Positions 33,501-43,565 of a stretch of DNA of 60,000 nt are shown piece by piece (within the stretch, counting starts at the first letter, position 1; every line of letters starts with the position of its first letter). The stretch is from contig OU612072.1 of assembly GCA_914767715.1 (NCBI GenBank), forward strand, positions 14,944,001 to 15,004,000, given 5' to 3'. The stretch is from Membranipora membranacea (lineage: Eukaryota; Bryozoa; Gymnolaemata; Cheilostomatida; Membraniporidae). The position numbers were made by a program, and so were the translations under genes. Below the pieces are notes generated by a model, which made no database searches, was not told the DNA's origin, and saw nothing but the letters and a program-made list of their open reading frames with translations.

Positions 33501-36500
33501 GCTCAAGCTGACAGATTAAAATTTATTGCATTAAACGGTGTTGCCATTAGTCTAACATTTTAATACTATCTGTACTAGTGCCAACACCTACTAGGGGACT
33601 ACCATCTAAGAGTGAGAGAGAACTATGCCAGAATTGCTTCCTGTACACCATATAACTGAGATGGCTGAGAATGATATAGTATAACATCAAGAGCTCCTTT
33701 GTAGACAGGTAATGAATATATATCAGGCTTACGATAGTTGATTTACCTTTGGCTCCCTCAGCCCACATACCATAACATTCAGAGCTAACTCCATGCTCAG
33801 AGCTTCTTTGGCCAACAAATAGAAATAGCTGAAAGACATTCACTCTCAATAATCACAAGGAGCGTAGTTTAGACTATGCCAATAATCAGCACTCATACTA
33901 CTTGCTGTGACACCAAGTTTGAGTTTTTTTAGCATCAGTCAGCATATTTTCAGTAGTCAGTGGTTCTGTGGATAATATGGCCTCATTCACATATCACATC
34001 TCTCCACTTAGGCATGAAGGACAGTTGATACAAAGTAATTCCTCGCTCATCTGGGGAGCGATGTTGTACATTTTTATTAGTAGCAAAGTTTTCTGATAAT
34101 TCAGCTAGCATAGTTTAGCTGATGTATTCTATTTATGCAGTTGCTCCCAATATTAACAGATTGCACAAAATATAACGTAGGGTATGGTACAACACAGAAG
34201 AGTTGAACATAAGTATTTTGTCGCGTCATCATACTCATTACTAAGAGTTTTCCGTGCTTACGAAAATTGTGAGCCAACAATTCGAATGGAATGCTTTCAT
34301 TTTCCATCACGATGATACGAAAAGAAAAGATTTGCCCCGTCGGGGATTTGTACCTGGGCCTCCCGCAATATAGATTTTGATGCTACCTTGCACAGCAATA
34401 TCTATTCATTACAGCAAATCCAATTGTATGATATTGACTAGAACTGTAAAGGCTTATACTATGGCTATACAATATCATTAATGAAGGTAATTTATTTAGC
34501 AGGCAGGGTTAATTACACAATAATGGTTGCTGGTTGGTTAATGATATATAGGTCAGTTTATGACAATTCTAGAATTGTACAGAATTGTCAGACAATTCTT
34601 GGGTATGAAACGCAGTGTTGGGTGGGGAAAGTGATGACATGGTAAATAGTTAGTTACTAGCTGATACAGCAGCAAGTATGCAGTGTTGCATTATCAATCA
34701 TTCCTTATATTTCTGGTGTCACAACTCCAATTGTGCTGACAATTTATGTTTAAACAAAACAAATGATTGTTAGACAATGTAAAGCCACAAATTCAGACTT
34801 TCAGCATTTCAGCATTTTTACAAGTAACAATTACACGTTAAAGTGCTGAAATAATACAATTATTGTGTTATTACGCTTGTTGATAAAACTCTCACAATGT
34901 AATTCTCTTAGACACCCATCAGGCAAGGATAACATATCTGAGTCAGAGATTGACCTGGGAATCCTAGGAATTGCATAACGGGAGAGTCACCAACATCAAA
35001 TGTACCCATTGTAGTCTTGATTATGTTTTAGGCTTCCTCTGTGCATGAAGACTTGTCAAAGAGAAAAATTAAATATTTGGGTATAAGCATGGATTGTACC
35101 GGGAAGAGTTCTTCTACCAAACCTTGATTCATCTCATCCTCGAATACCTACCATTCAAACCGTATCAATTACATTTCAAATAGAACTATCTGAAAAGATT
35201 AGACAAATATGCATAGTGGTTGCAAATCATAAAAAAATCCCCAGACATAACTTTTTTTGAAGGAAAGAACACATCATACACAAAATTGAATTTAAATTGA
35301 GATTCAAACCAGATATAATATATCTAGTTCAATCTGAATTTAAACGTGATTATTACTTGTAGAGAGATTTTGGCGTTCAAAATGGAAGAGTTTGCGAGGA
35401 AACAAGCTAATCCGTCACCTGTGGTAAGAGAGCCGACTCCCCAACCGGAGCAACCGGAGAAGAACTACAAACCATGGGAGAATGTACAGCAAAACCATAA
35501 ACAGCCTGAGAAACCTAAAGAGATCGTGAAGAAAGAAACAAAGGGGGGCAGTCTCCCTAAGGTAAGGCATTAATAATAAATAAAAAATAAAGCTTTTTTT
35601 AACGATGTGTGTTGAAATATTCACATTGATGCAAAACTCCTGGACACAGGAATGGAATTCAGGTTTGATCCTATTTGCATGCTTTCCCAATTCTTCCAAT
35701 ACTACTGGTATCCCTGTGTGGGCTCAAGAGTCAAGAGGGAGCAACTCGAATTTATATGCAATCTGAATCAAACTTAATACTGTACAAACTATAAACACCA
35801 AACACCTAAGTGCACAAAATACATAATAAAATGTATCAACTTGGTGTACCCAGCATTACGTAGGACGGTCATGGCTCCCTGCCAATTGAATTTCCAACCC
35901 CTTTCAAATAAAATATATGTCAATCCTCATAACCTAGCTATAATAATTAGGCAAAAATATAACATGAATTTGCAAGATAATTGTGTTTGATGCCCATACC
36001 ATCTATTTCAATTAATCTCCCGTTTCCCTATGGAGAGGGATACAGTTAGATCCTGTCGAAATGCAATTCTTTTTAAACTCCAGTAAGGTTCAGGCAAATA
36101 ACTAAAATAAAAGATGTTTGTTTGTTTTCAAAGTTTCTCATTAAACATTTATAATAAATATATGAGACATAATAAATATAAATATATATTATATAATCAA
36201 TTTTATCTTATCATTTGTTCTAATATGGTGATCAGAGGTCGCAACATAAAATAGCATTATCTTATTACCCTTGAAACTGTAAATTTAATTTGCATTGTGC
36301 TAATCATTCTAGCCTACCAATATATATTCACTTGTATTTTGTTTATAGGAGGTTGAGTCATTGGAGAACTCGCTACAGCTTCCTCCTATAGATGATAAAC
36401 TCAGAACTCCAGAGAAGGTCAAACTAGAAGCGCTTTCTAAAGATATCATGACAGGTATGTGGCCGCACAGGTATGGGTGATCATATAAGTATTATTGTTG

Positions 36501-38226
36501 GAGATAATCTTTCGAGGGTCTATAGTTGAAGTATGGGGGGGCGTCGGCCGGGGGGGGGGGGTGAAAAAGTCTGATAGTCTTGGTGCAAAAGTCTCCGGGA
36601 CTCAGACTAGTTCAAATAGTTTGGGACCCTGATGACAGGGTGATCACAGCTAGGAAAATCATTGAGTGTTGTCTTCCCTTGTAGTTTTTGGGTACAACTC
36701 CAAACACCATTTGATCAGCTGATGTGGGTATAATATTGGCGATTTAGAAATTGAACTGATCTGACATATTTTACAGCAACATTACCTATTGAGAGACTGA
36801 GGAGATTAATGCCTTCAGAAGAGCAGGACTCATCGAGCAGATATCCGATCATGTCAAAATACAGGAGGAATAATGTACTACCTGATGGTGAGTAAATAAC
36901 TATTCTAGTAAAGTAATTTAATTTGTCTGGCCTAAAAGGCTATGCCAAGATGAACATGCCCGAGAATGTAGACTAATGGCCTGCTAATACCCATTGGTAA
37001 GCTAACAATGCTGATACAGGAAGAATAGATTCATCTTGCCTTTTAAAAGTGAGGCAGGTAACATGAAAATATTCTTAACTGTAATTTATGATTGTTTAAA
37101 CTGGTTTTGTGCCAAAAAGGCACCTCAAAAATCTTTATTTAAACTCAGTAACAACATAACAACATAGAGTAATCATATTTTTCTGACCCACAAATTTCTG
37201 AATTAAGGGGTTTAATATTGGAAAATGCTGTACATTTGATATCATTGGACATTTTCTACTGGCTAAATGTCAAAAACATAAAAAAAATTATTAAAATCAA
37301 ATCAATTCAAAAATTAAAATCCGAGGATATTTACCTCTTCTAGCTCAGGTAAAATCAATATCAGCTTGTGTGTCTCAGGCATAGTCATGTCCATGGTCAC
37401 TGTCCATGGTCACAGGGGTGAACCATATCTTCAGTCTATCAAACAAAAGATCCAAATTTGGCGCTCCGACTATTTTAGGAAGCAATTCTGAGTATGATTA
37501 CTATCATTTCCAACTAAGCTCACCCAATGAGGTCTGCTTTGCACAAACTGTCTGATCACAACAATTCTTCTCTGCAGTAAAAAACAGCTGGCCGAACGCT
37601 AATTTTTTTTCCTGATATTGACTTGAGCATGAATACCCTGGACAAGTAGAGCATTTGTAAGTGTCAGACCAGCACATGCTTGAAACAGCAAAACTTTATG
37701 ACTAGCTAAAATTTACTCAACCTCATCTCAGCTTGCAAAAAACCGGTGCTAGCTAACATAAAACCACCACCAAATTAGGCTAAACTGTAGCTAAGATAAA
37801 TGTGTCTTGGGTATGAATTCTAATGCAATTTTCTTTCAAGTTACTTTAGTTTAAATACTATAACGGTGGCGGGATGCTGGTAGAGGCATTTCATTATCAA
37901 CCGCTTTGGCTGATAATGAAATGCCTCTACCAGCATCGTGCCACCACTTGAGCACTTAAACTAAAGTGACTTATGTGAACGTCACTTTTACCATGAGTCA
38001 TCCGTCAAGTCGGATTCACTTCAATATTCCAGTGAAGAAGTTCAAGAGGAGAATGACTCACGATACTCTCTCACTACATCACAAGATAAATCAATACTTT
38101 GGTACACACCTGTCACTCAGCTCTTATATCATACCTAAAAGTGCTAGACCTCATAAACAAAAACTCCTCAAAGCAATATCTACAGAAGACTTCAGGCTAC
38201 CTAATATACCTCCCGAGCTAAGGTGA
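27586..38226 (+). CDS. Gene A, unit 2: polar coiled-coil-like protein, intact
   Basis: Exons 27586-27588, 28023-28121, 28745-28842, 30318-30425, 35363-35561, 36349-36454, 36777-36887 and 38033-38226 keep one frame, giving 918 nt and 305 aa. The first exon would contribute only the ATG before a GTAAGC donor; exon 2 also begins with ATG (MLRSKKVKVDMNPKRVKD), so 304 aa is the alternative. Segments: a basic N-terminus; SNAIKEMSRIHAMQV; a helix-prone block with MIEIRKKKKYLD and LKQLRQAFNEENER; EFARKQ; a Pro/Lys-rich linker; PPIDDKLRTPEKVKLEALSK; IERLRRLMPSEEQ; and a basic C-terminal exon ending IPPELR. No signal peptide or membrane helix. I do not recognise the family; a cytoplasmic or cytoskeletal role is only a guess. 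The long intron 4 is due to a mobile inverted repeat. Confidence 0.7.
29345..29905 (+). mobile_element. LINE reverse-transcriptase relic, unit 2 only
   Basis: A frame with a break encodes the late reverse-transcriptase region of a non-LTR element: IERVEKYKYLGTIVTSKLKF, then after a frameshift near 29541 LGASPKTIKLAYEAFIESVI and CFRHQAVSFLNRLFK. It sits in intron 3 of gene A, at a point where unit 1 has uninterrupted sequence (about 2460). A (CATA)n tract follows at 30003-30026. It is 5'-truncated and dead. Confidence 0.75.
30003..30026. repeat. (CATA)n microsatellite
   Basis: Six or so tetranucleotide units mark the 3' side of the LINE relic, and homology to unit 1 resumes immediately after. 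It may derive from the 3' tail of the element. Confidence 0.85.
31050..31361 (+). other. Open frame in left arm of the inverted repeat
   Basis: A frame of 103 codons (FQLFLFVGQR, GKSTIVSL, STDSIKMLD) is also open in the right arm at 33849-33547 on the minus strand, with scattered replacements. No known domain is recognised. Because the arms are similar over their whole length, a shared open frame is weak evidence for coding. Confidence 0.25.
33547..33849 (-). other. Open frame in right arm of the inverted repeat
   Basis: Partner of the frame at 31050-31361, 100 codons, on the opposite strand as expected from the palindrome. It has the same unrecognised product. Most differences between the two are single replacements (C/S, T/A, G/A, V/I), and the frame is not broken. 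Confidence 0.25.
34335..34400 (-). repeat. tRNA-like stretch in right arm
   Basis: The minus strand reads GGGAGGCCCAGGTACAAATC followed by CCCGACGGGG, resembling a tRNA T-arm and 3' side. The left arm has lost most of it (30808-30830). Confidence 0.3.
35660..35780. mobile_element. Degenerate MITE family I copy
   Basis: The arms TTTGATCCTATTTGCATGC and GGGAGCAACTCGAATTTATA, followed by AATCAAACTTAATACT, are recognisable but eroded. It lies in intron 5 of gene A, unit 2. Confidence 0.45.
37849..37961. mobile_element. MITE family II copy
   Basis: TA-flanked, with terminal repeats GTTTAAATACT...AGCACTTAAAC and inner AACGGTGGCGGGATGCTGG matching 6094-6202. It is in intron 7 of gene A, upstream of exon 8, whereas in unit 1 the family member lies downstream of exon 8. 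The insertions are therefore independent. Confidence 0.8.
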
Positions 38227-38809
38227 CGTCGCCGCAACTAAGGCTATACCTCATATACCACCAGAGCTTAGGTGACTCTACCCACACTGACATCGAGACT
38301 ACACCACTAGTATGTGTATCTCTTATCGTTAGAGTCAATTTAGTACGAGTACCTAATATGTACCCACCCCTAATTTGTGGAATTGTCCATGGTCGTCACA
38401 CCAATTTTCCTCTGATGGTACTCCTGCTAAGTTAATTAATTAACTCTCTGTCGATCAGAGATATACATGCAATAGTATATGACATCATAAGTGGTGACTC
38501 CGCCGGAGTTTAGGTGAATTGAACGCATAGATGGACAATCTTCTATTTACTAGCATCAACACCTACAATTGCTTTTTATGTGTTCAAACCCTGCCCCGTT
38601 GCTGGTCTCAGCATATTATTGTATCAACCACATTGCGATTGGGCTGTTGTTGGTGGTGGAAACAGAGGCTATGGATATATTATCTGCTCTCTGGTGAGCG
38701 CTAATACGAGGGACGCAGGCAGAGTTTTAACACTTTAACTAATTTCATCAAATGCTTACAATGCTTTTAATTTCAGTAGTGAATTGGACATGAATGCTCA
38801 TTAGTGTCC

Positions 38810-39030
38810 CACAATGCAATTTTCTGGAATTCCCAGGACAATACATTAGTATGAGATTGCCTAGATCTTTTTTGGAGTTCCTTATACTTGGTTAGAGTTT
38901 CTTAGAGTTGCGTTGTGGGAATTGGATTGTGTATCCCACAATGCAATTTTCTGGAATTCCCAGGATAAAACACTAGTATGAGACTGCCAGATTCCGCCTG
39001 TAAAATTGCTTTGTGGGAATACGTTAAATG
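38810..39030. repeat. Two tandem copies of the CCCACAATGCAATT mini-element
   Basis: TCCCACAATGCAATTTTCTG with GGAATTCCCAGGA occurs at 38810 and again at 38934. Each is followed by a CACTAGTATGAGA-like or CATTAGTATGAGA stretch and an inverse end (GTTGTGGGAA, TTTGTGGGAA). Confidence 0.65.
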
Positions 39031-40463
39031 GCTGACCAACCCATTGGGCTATTTTCAACATAATCATTCCATTGAAGTTTGAATATATGAGCTCAGTTGG
39101 ACTTATGTGTAATCATGTGTATAGACATGTCCATATTAATTGTCGCTGACTAAGCTAATTTTGTGCTGGTAAACACCTTTTTTTTTTAGTATTTTTGCAT
39201 GAAGCATTCTTAATCATTTCAAACTTTTACATATTGCCTCAAATAGTATATAAAGAGCCAGTTAACTTTTTTTTTGTTAGGCGTGCCATGCAGGTCGTAA
39301 ATTATTGTTATGTGTTGATGATAAACCATTATTTACATCGAAACACTCTTCCCGCTCAGAAATAATGCCTTTACACTTGCAATTTGTACTATAAATTTAT
39401 TGTCAAAATAACATAGATTTAGTTTTACAATGCATTCATCATATAAAGAAACCTAACACCATTATGTCTGATTTCAATATCGTTTTTTTTTCAAATTCTT
39501 GATTGAAAATAATTTCCATACAAATTTTCATATATGCATTTACAGAAGGTGAGAGAAAGGTAAAGGTGAAAAGATTAAAAATGAGCCAATTGATTGTAGC
39601 TGTCAGTGTGTAAAAAGTGCTGACAGTGCTGACAAAACAAACCACAGCCGGTAGCTGTTCGTGCCTGTTTGCTCCAAGAAGCTTGAAAAATTGTTATTGG
39701 CAACAACCTTAGTTGTCAAAGTCAAAGCAGTTACTCATTCTCCAAGGTGACAAAATACTGAGGACTGGTCATTATTTATTTACACTACAAGTTTTGTAAT
39801 AAACTGAAGCTGTGATGAACTCATAATAAGTTTACAAAAGTTAGTCATTATTCTGCTGGTTATGAATACTGCTTAGCTATAAATTATTCACACACATGGC
39901 TGATAGCTCTCTGAATGTGTGTCTGAAGTTCTGATAATATAATGTGATATTCATGGTTCAATTGTAGCCTTGACTCTATACAAGGAAGTTAAACACTGGC
40001 TGCGTTTGTTGAGATTAATCGATAAATTATAATACCTCGTCAGAGTCAATAATATAAACTCAGCGCTGAACGCAATTGTATAATACTGCAATAATAAAAC
40101 GCTTCATTTGGTTAGCTTTTTGTGATAAAAAGCAATTCACCTTTGAAGAAAGACAAAGCATGTTATTGGACACCTCACGCTGTGATATTGGAGTTACATA
40201 TTGACACTTTGTGATCCACTGCAGCTCGGACTTCTGTTAGTCTACAAACTACTAATCAAAGTTATCGGATGATTCCAAACTAGAGACTCAGAGGCTAGTC
40301 TTCAGCAGACAGTCGGCAAATGTAAGTAAGTCATGTACAGTCCATTCAGGCCCGTAGTTCAAGGGGAGTCAGAGGGGTAAAAAGCTATCCCGTGTGGGAA
40401 TCAGCTTTGTTATCATCAGATACTCTTATAATTAGAAAGGCTTTGGCTGATGGGACGACACTA

Positions 40464-40607
40464 GATCAAGTTTGCTCCATTTTTCCCCGTTGGAATTGCC
40501 CCCCCTCTACTGACACGCCAAAGGAAAAAGGCCTTTTTCATTCGGCGTATCAGTAGAGGGGAGGGGGGGGGCAATTCCAACGGGGGAAAAATGGAGCAAA
40601 CTTGATC
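40464..40607. mobile_element. Near-perfect palindromic MITE (family I)
   Basis: GATCAAGTTTGCTCCATTTT is matched at the other end by AAAATGGAGCAAACTTGATC, continuing through TTCCCCGTTGGAATTG and its inverse to a short loop. TA lies on each side, and the longer sequence GGACGACACTA is present at both flanks. The low arm divergence suggests it is the youngest copy in the window. Confidence 0.85.
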
Positions 40608-41389
40608 TAGGACGACACTAGGAAATTGTAACCTGTAGACTGTAGTGCTTTTATGTCATGAATCATCGTGTCGTTCATACGCTTATTATTGTTACACAAA
40701 GTTGTTTACCTTGCAGCTGCCAAAGCAATTATCTTGTGGTTTGTATGCTGTTTTTGCCCATTATCGATTTTATCTAGATAGTCAGTTAGCTTGTAGTGCG
40801 TGTACAATAAAGACAACAATTCCTAGGCCAGAAGCAGCTATAGCAAAAGTTGTTATGGCACGGACAATATTTGATGGCAGGATATTGGTCACGTTTTATA
40901 CTTCATTGGTGTATGTTCTGTAAAATTAACTGGGTGTACCCAGTTGTAGTGGTCATATTTAGAAATTAAAAGGTGTTTTGTTTTGGCATTATAGGTGTGG
41001 GGAAATAACTCCTATTCTGTCTAGTCTAACTAATCTAATTATCAGGGAATTCCAGGTTGAAATTGCATTGTGGGACTTGTTGACAAAGTAAACTTGTAGA
41101 GAAGTCTGCTCGTATCAGACCAGCGCAAATTGAAAAATTTCAATTGAATTATGTCAAACTTCTTATGGGACTAGTATGATATTGTATGGTCTTAAGACCA
41201 CTGTCTTGGGGCAATTACCAACAACATTTTTGATGTTCCAATCGCCTCTTATGTCATTTTTCGGCTGGATATCTTTTGCATAACACATGAGCAAAGAGTT
41301 CAATGAGTGCCTCACTTTTCAGCAAAGAAACCCAACTGTCAGAGTCTGAAAAACTTAGATATGCCAGCTTCGCATACTTTCCTAACATG

Positions 41390-42400
41390 CTAATGACATG
41401 ATATGGGGATATGTGGTAGCGCTGTCTCTCACCAACCACCACATGCAATGATTAAATATATACAATGTAGAACCCAGGACTATAGTCTTGACTTGTGTCA
41501 ACTGCATCAAACTCTTGACTTCCCACTAATCACATATCGATAGTGTGAATATTTGGGATATGCAGTAGCGCTGCGGCTGACCTCTTCAACTGGGTACACA
41601 CTTTTTTCCTACATCAAATTTGTCTCACGTCTAGGCTGCTTTTTGTCTTGTTCTCATTGAGATGTAGTGCTGTCACTGACCACCTTTTAAAATGATGTGA
41701 TAGAATATCTTGTTAAAATCATACATATAGTCGTGTTATCTGCTGACCATATTAATCACTTAACATTTCACTTACCTAACCGATTGTGAAGAAAATGGCA
41801 GGTATGCTACCGCGCTGCCGCTGACATGATTGCTACAACCGGGTACACTCTCAGTTTTACATTCAGCACGTTGTTCTACCCTAGATATACCCTTGTTTCA
41901 AACTCGTAACATTTCACTTATTATTAGCGATTTTTGAGAAAATTGCGATATGCTGCCGCGCTGCCAATCTTCCGCTGACATGATTGCTACGACTGGGTAC
42001 ACTAGACCAAGTTTGGTCCATTTGCCTGCATTCCGAGTGGCTTCCAATCCACTGGTCACGCCGTGGCGTGACCCATGGATCGGGAGCAACAGGCATGCAG
42101 GCAATGGGTCAAACTTGTTCTAGGTTACACCCTTATTTCTTTATATTCAGCACGTTATTATACCCTTGAAACACCTTTTATTTAAACTCTGAATATTTCA
42201 GTCATTAAAAGCAATTTTTAGAGGAAATGAGGATATGCTGCCGCGCTGCCGCTGACATGATCGCTACAACTGGGTACACCCTTAATATTGGATTCAGAAC
42301 GTTGTTCCGCCCTAGAAACACCGGATGTTGAATTCTTAACATTTCACTTATTATATGCAATTTTGAGAAATATTGCGGATACGCTGCCGCAAGACAGTAT
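41390..42400. repeat. Degenerate internal tandem repeats (GCTGCCGCGCTGCCGCTGAC)
   Basis: The core ATATGCTGCCGCGCTGCC, then GCTGACATGATTGCTACAAC and TGGGTACAC, recurs near 41400, 41564, 41803, 41947, 42233 and 42368 at roughly 140-200 bp spacing. The phrase CTACAACTGGGTACACCC also occurs inside the terminal arms. Confidence 0.7.
42005..42120. mobile_element. MITE family I copy nested in the tandem repeats
   Basis: acTA-GACCAAGTTTGGTCC ... GGGTCAAACTTGTTC-TAgg, with inner arms CATTCCGAGTGGCTTCC and GGGAGCAACAGGCATG. It interrupts one GGGTACAC...CCCTTATT repeat unit, so it is younger than the array. Confidence 0.8.
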
Positions 42401-43565
42401 CATACTAACCTCATAAAGATCTGCATTATACTTATTGAAAATTTTAAATCTGTCCTGATCTAACACGAGCAGACTTCTGCAAGTTTACTTGGTAAATAAA
42501 TTGGCAATAGGAGTTATGTCCCCACACCTATAATGCAAAAACAAGACACCTTTTAATTTCTAAATATGACCACTACAACTGGGTACACCCGGTGAATTTT
42601 ACAGAAGAAATATCAATGAAGTATAATATGCGATCAGTTTCCTGCCATCAAAAATTGCCCGTGCCATTTTTTTATAGAGCAGTTACAGCTAGGCTGCTTC
42701 TGGCCTAACCGGGATAAGAATATTACATAACGTCTCCTATCATTTTTGTAGACTACTGCCCTTCAATATGTTGTTGTCCAATAAGCATGTTTGCCTTGGT
42801 GTAGTTCCTCTTCCTTGTTGCAGTTTGACTGCGTATCAAACTTGATAGGGGGTCCTAATATTTGAGCTGCAGAGATCATTGAGATGGATTTTGCCTAACC
42901 AATGTGAGGTGATGGCTCCCAACCTATCAGAGCCAACACATTGGCTAGATTTTGCCAGTCTGGACTTCTCTCAAAAAGCATAAGCCTCCCTGGCTGTTAA
43001 TTTCAAACACTGTTTTATTTTTGAGAGGGAATGTATGGTTGCTAAGTGTTATCTCAATGCTCTTCAACTATCCGTTTTTTGCCATGCTACATTTGAGAGG
43101 GAAAGTGTTATCTCCATGTATTTTAACAGACTGACTCTTAATTTGAGCACGCTGTCAAATGACTAATAGACATGATAAGAGTACTGTTTGCTCAGCTTAT
43201 CATGACACTGTTCGACGCTATATACAAGCTAGCAGTGTTCTTAGATACGAGTAGTTCTAGTTCTCCTTATCAAACCACTTTCACTCACATCCTATCAGGG
43301 TGTAAGCTCTTTAGAGTACTGGTGTGAAGGGAGTGCGTGATTTGTACTTCCTCCTTCCTCCATTGCAGCTCAGAACAAGACAGAGTTAGCTATCACCATT
43401 ATTGAGCTGAACTGAATACACATACTACGAATATACAAATTGGCTAGAGATTCACACAGCAGACAAATTGGTTAGCAACCTATGCCATAGAATAATTGGT
43501 AGAGGTTTGATATCTTCTCAATGACAACCGCTGGCACAGAACTAAAATATTGACGGCAAGCTGCC

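Larger units (their letters stand above)
30481..34660. mobile_element. Giant inverted-repeat (foldback) insertion, unit 2 only
   Basis: The left arm, about 30548-32305, is the inverse of about 32605-34612, around a loop of some 300 bp. Examples: AACTTCCTGTCTTTTGCTGC (left) against its inverse near 33280, and the start TTTCATACCCAAGAATTGTC against GACAATTCTTGGGTATGAAA near 34595. The arms are clearly similar but diverged. The right arm has about 250 extra bases near 34090-34340. Unit 1 lacks the block: its intron 4 passes from about 2905 straight on. The left edge begins TA-GTTTAAGCACT, like MITE family II. No transposase was recognised. Confidence 0.85.
40825..42720. mobile_element. Element with long terminal inverted repeats and internal tandem repeats
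   Basis: The left end (GGCCAGAAGCAGC ... TAGAAATTAAAAGGTGT ... GTGTGGGGA) is repeated in reverse at 42480-42720. The arms are about 250-300 bp. The left arm is interrupted near 41025-41090 by a CCCACAATGCAATT-type insert. Between the arms are degenerate repeats, and a MITE is nested at 42005-42120. No transposase frame was seen. Unit 1 lacks it. Confidence 0.75.
38227..43565. other. Gene A to gene B intergenic region, unit 2, with 4.4-kb insertion
   Basis: Homology to unit 1 stops near 38795 (after AATGCTTTTAATT) and resumes near 43235 (TGTTCTTAGATACGAGTA). Between lie short dispersed repeats, a palindromic MITE and a long-terminal-repeat-inverted element. No gene is recognised at 39040-40440. 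The 330 bp just before gene B are conserved with unit 1 and probably hold its promoter. Confidence 0.6.

Noticed and set aside
30481-34660. LTR retrotransposon
   Set aside because: The repeats are inverted, not direct, and no gag, protease or integrase sequence was seen.
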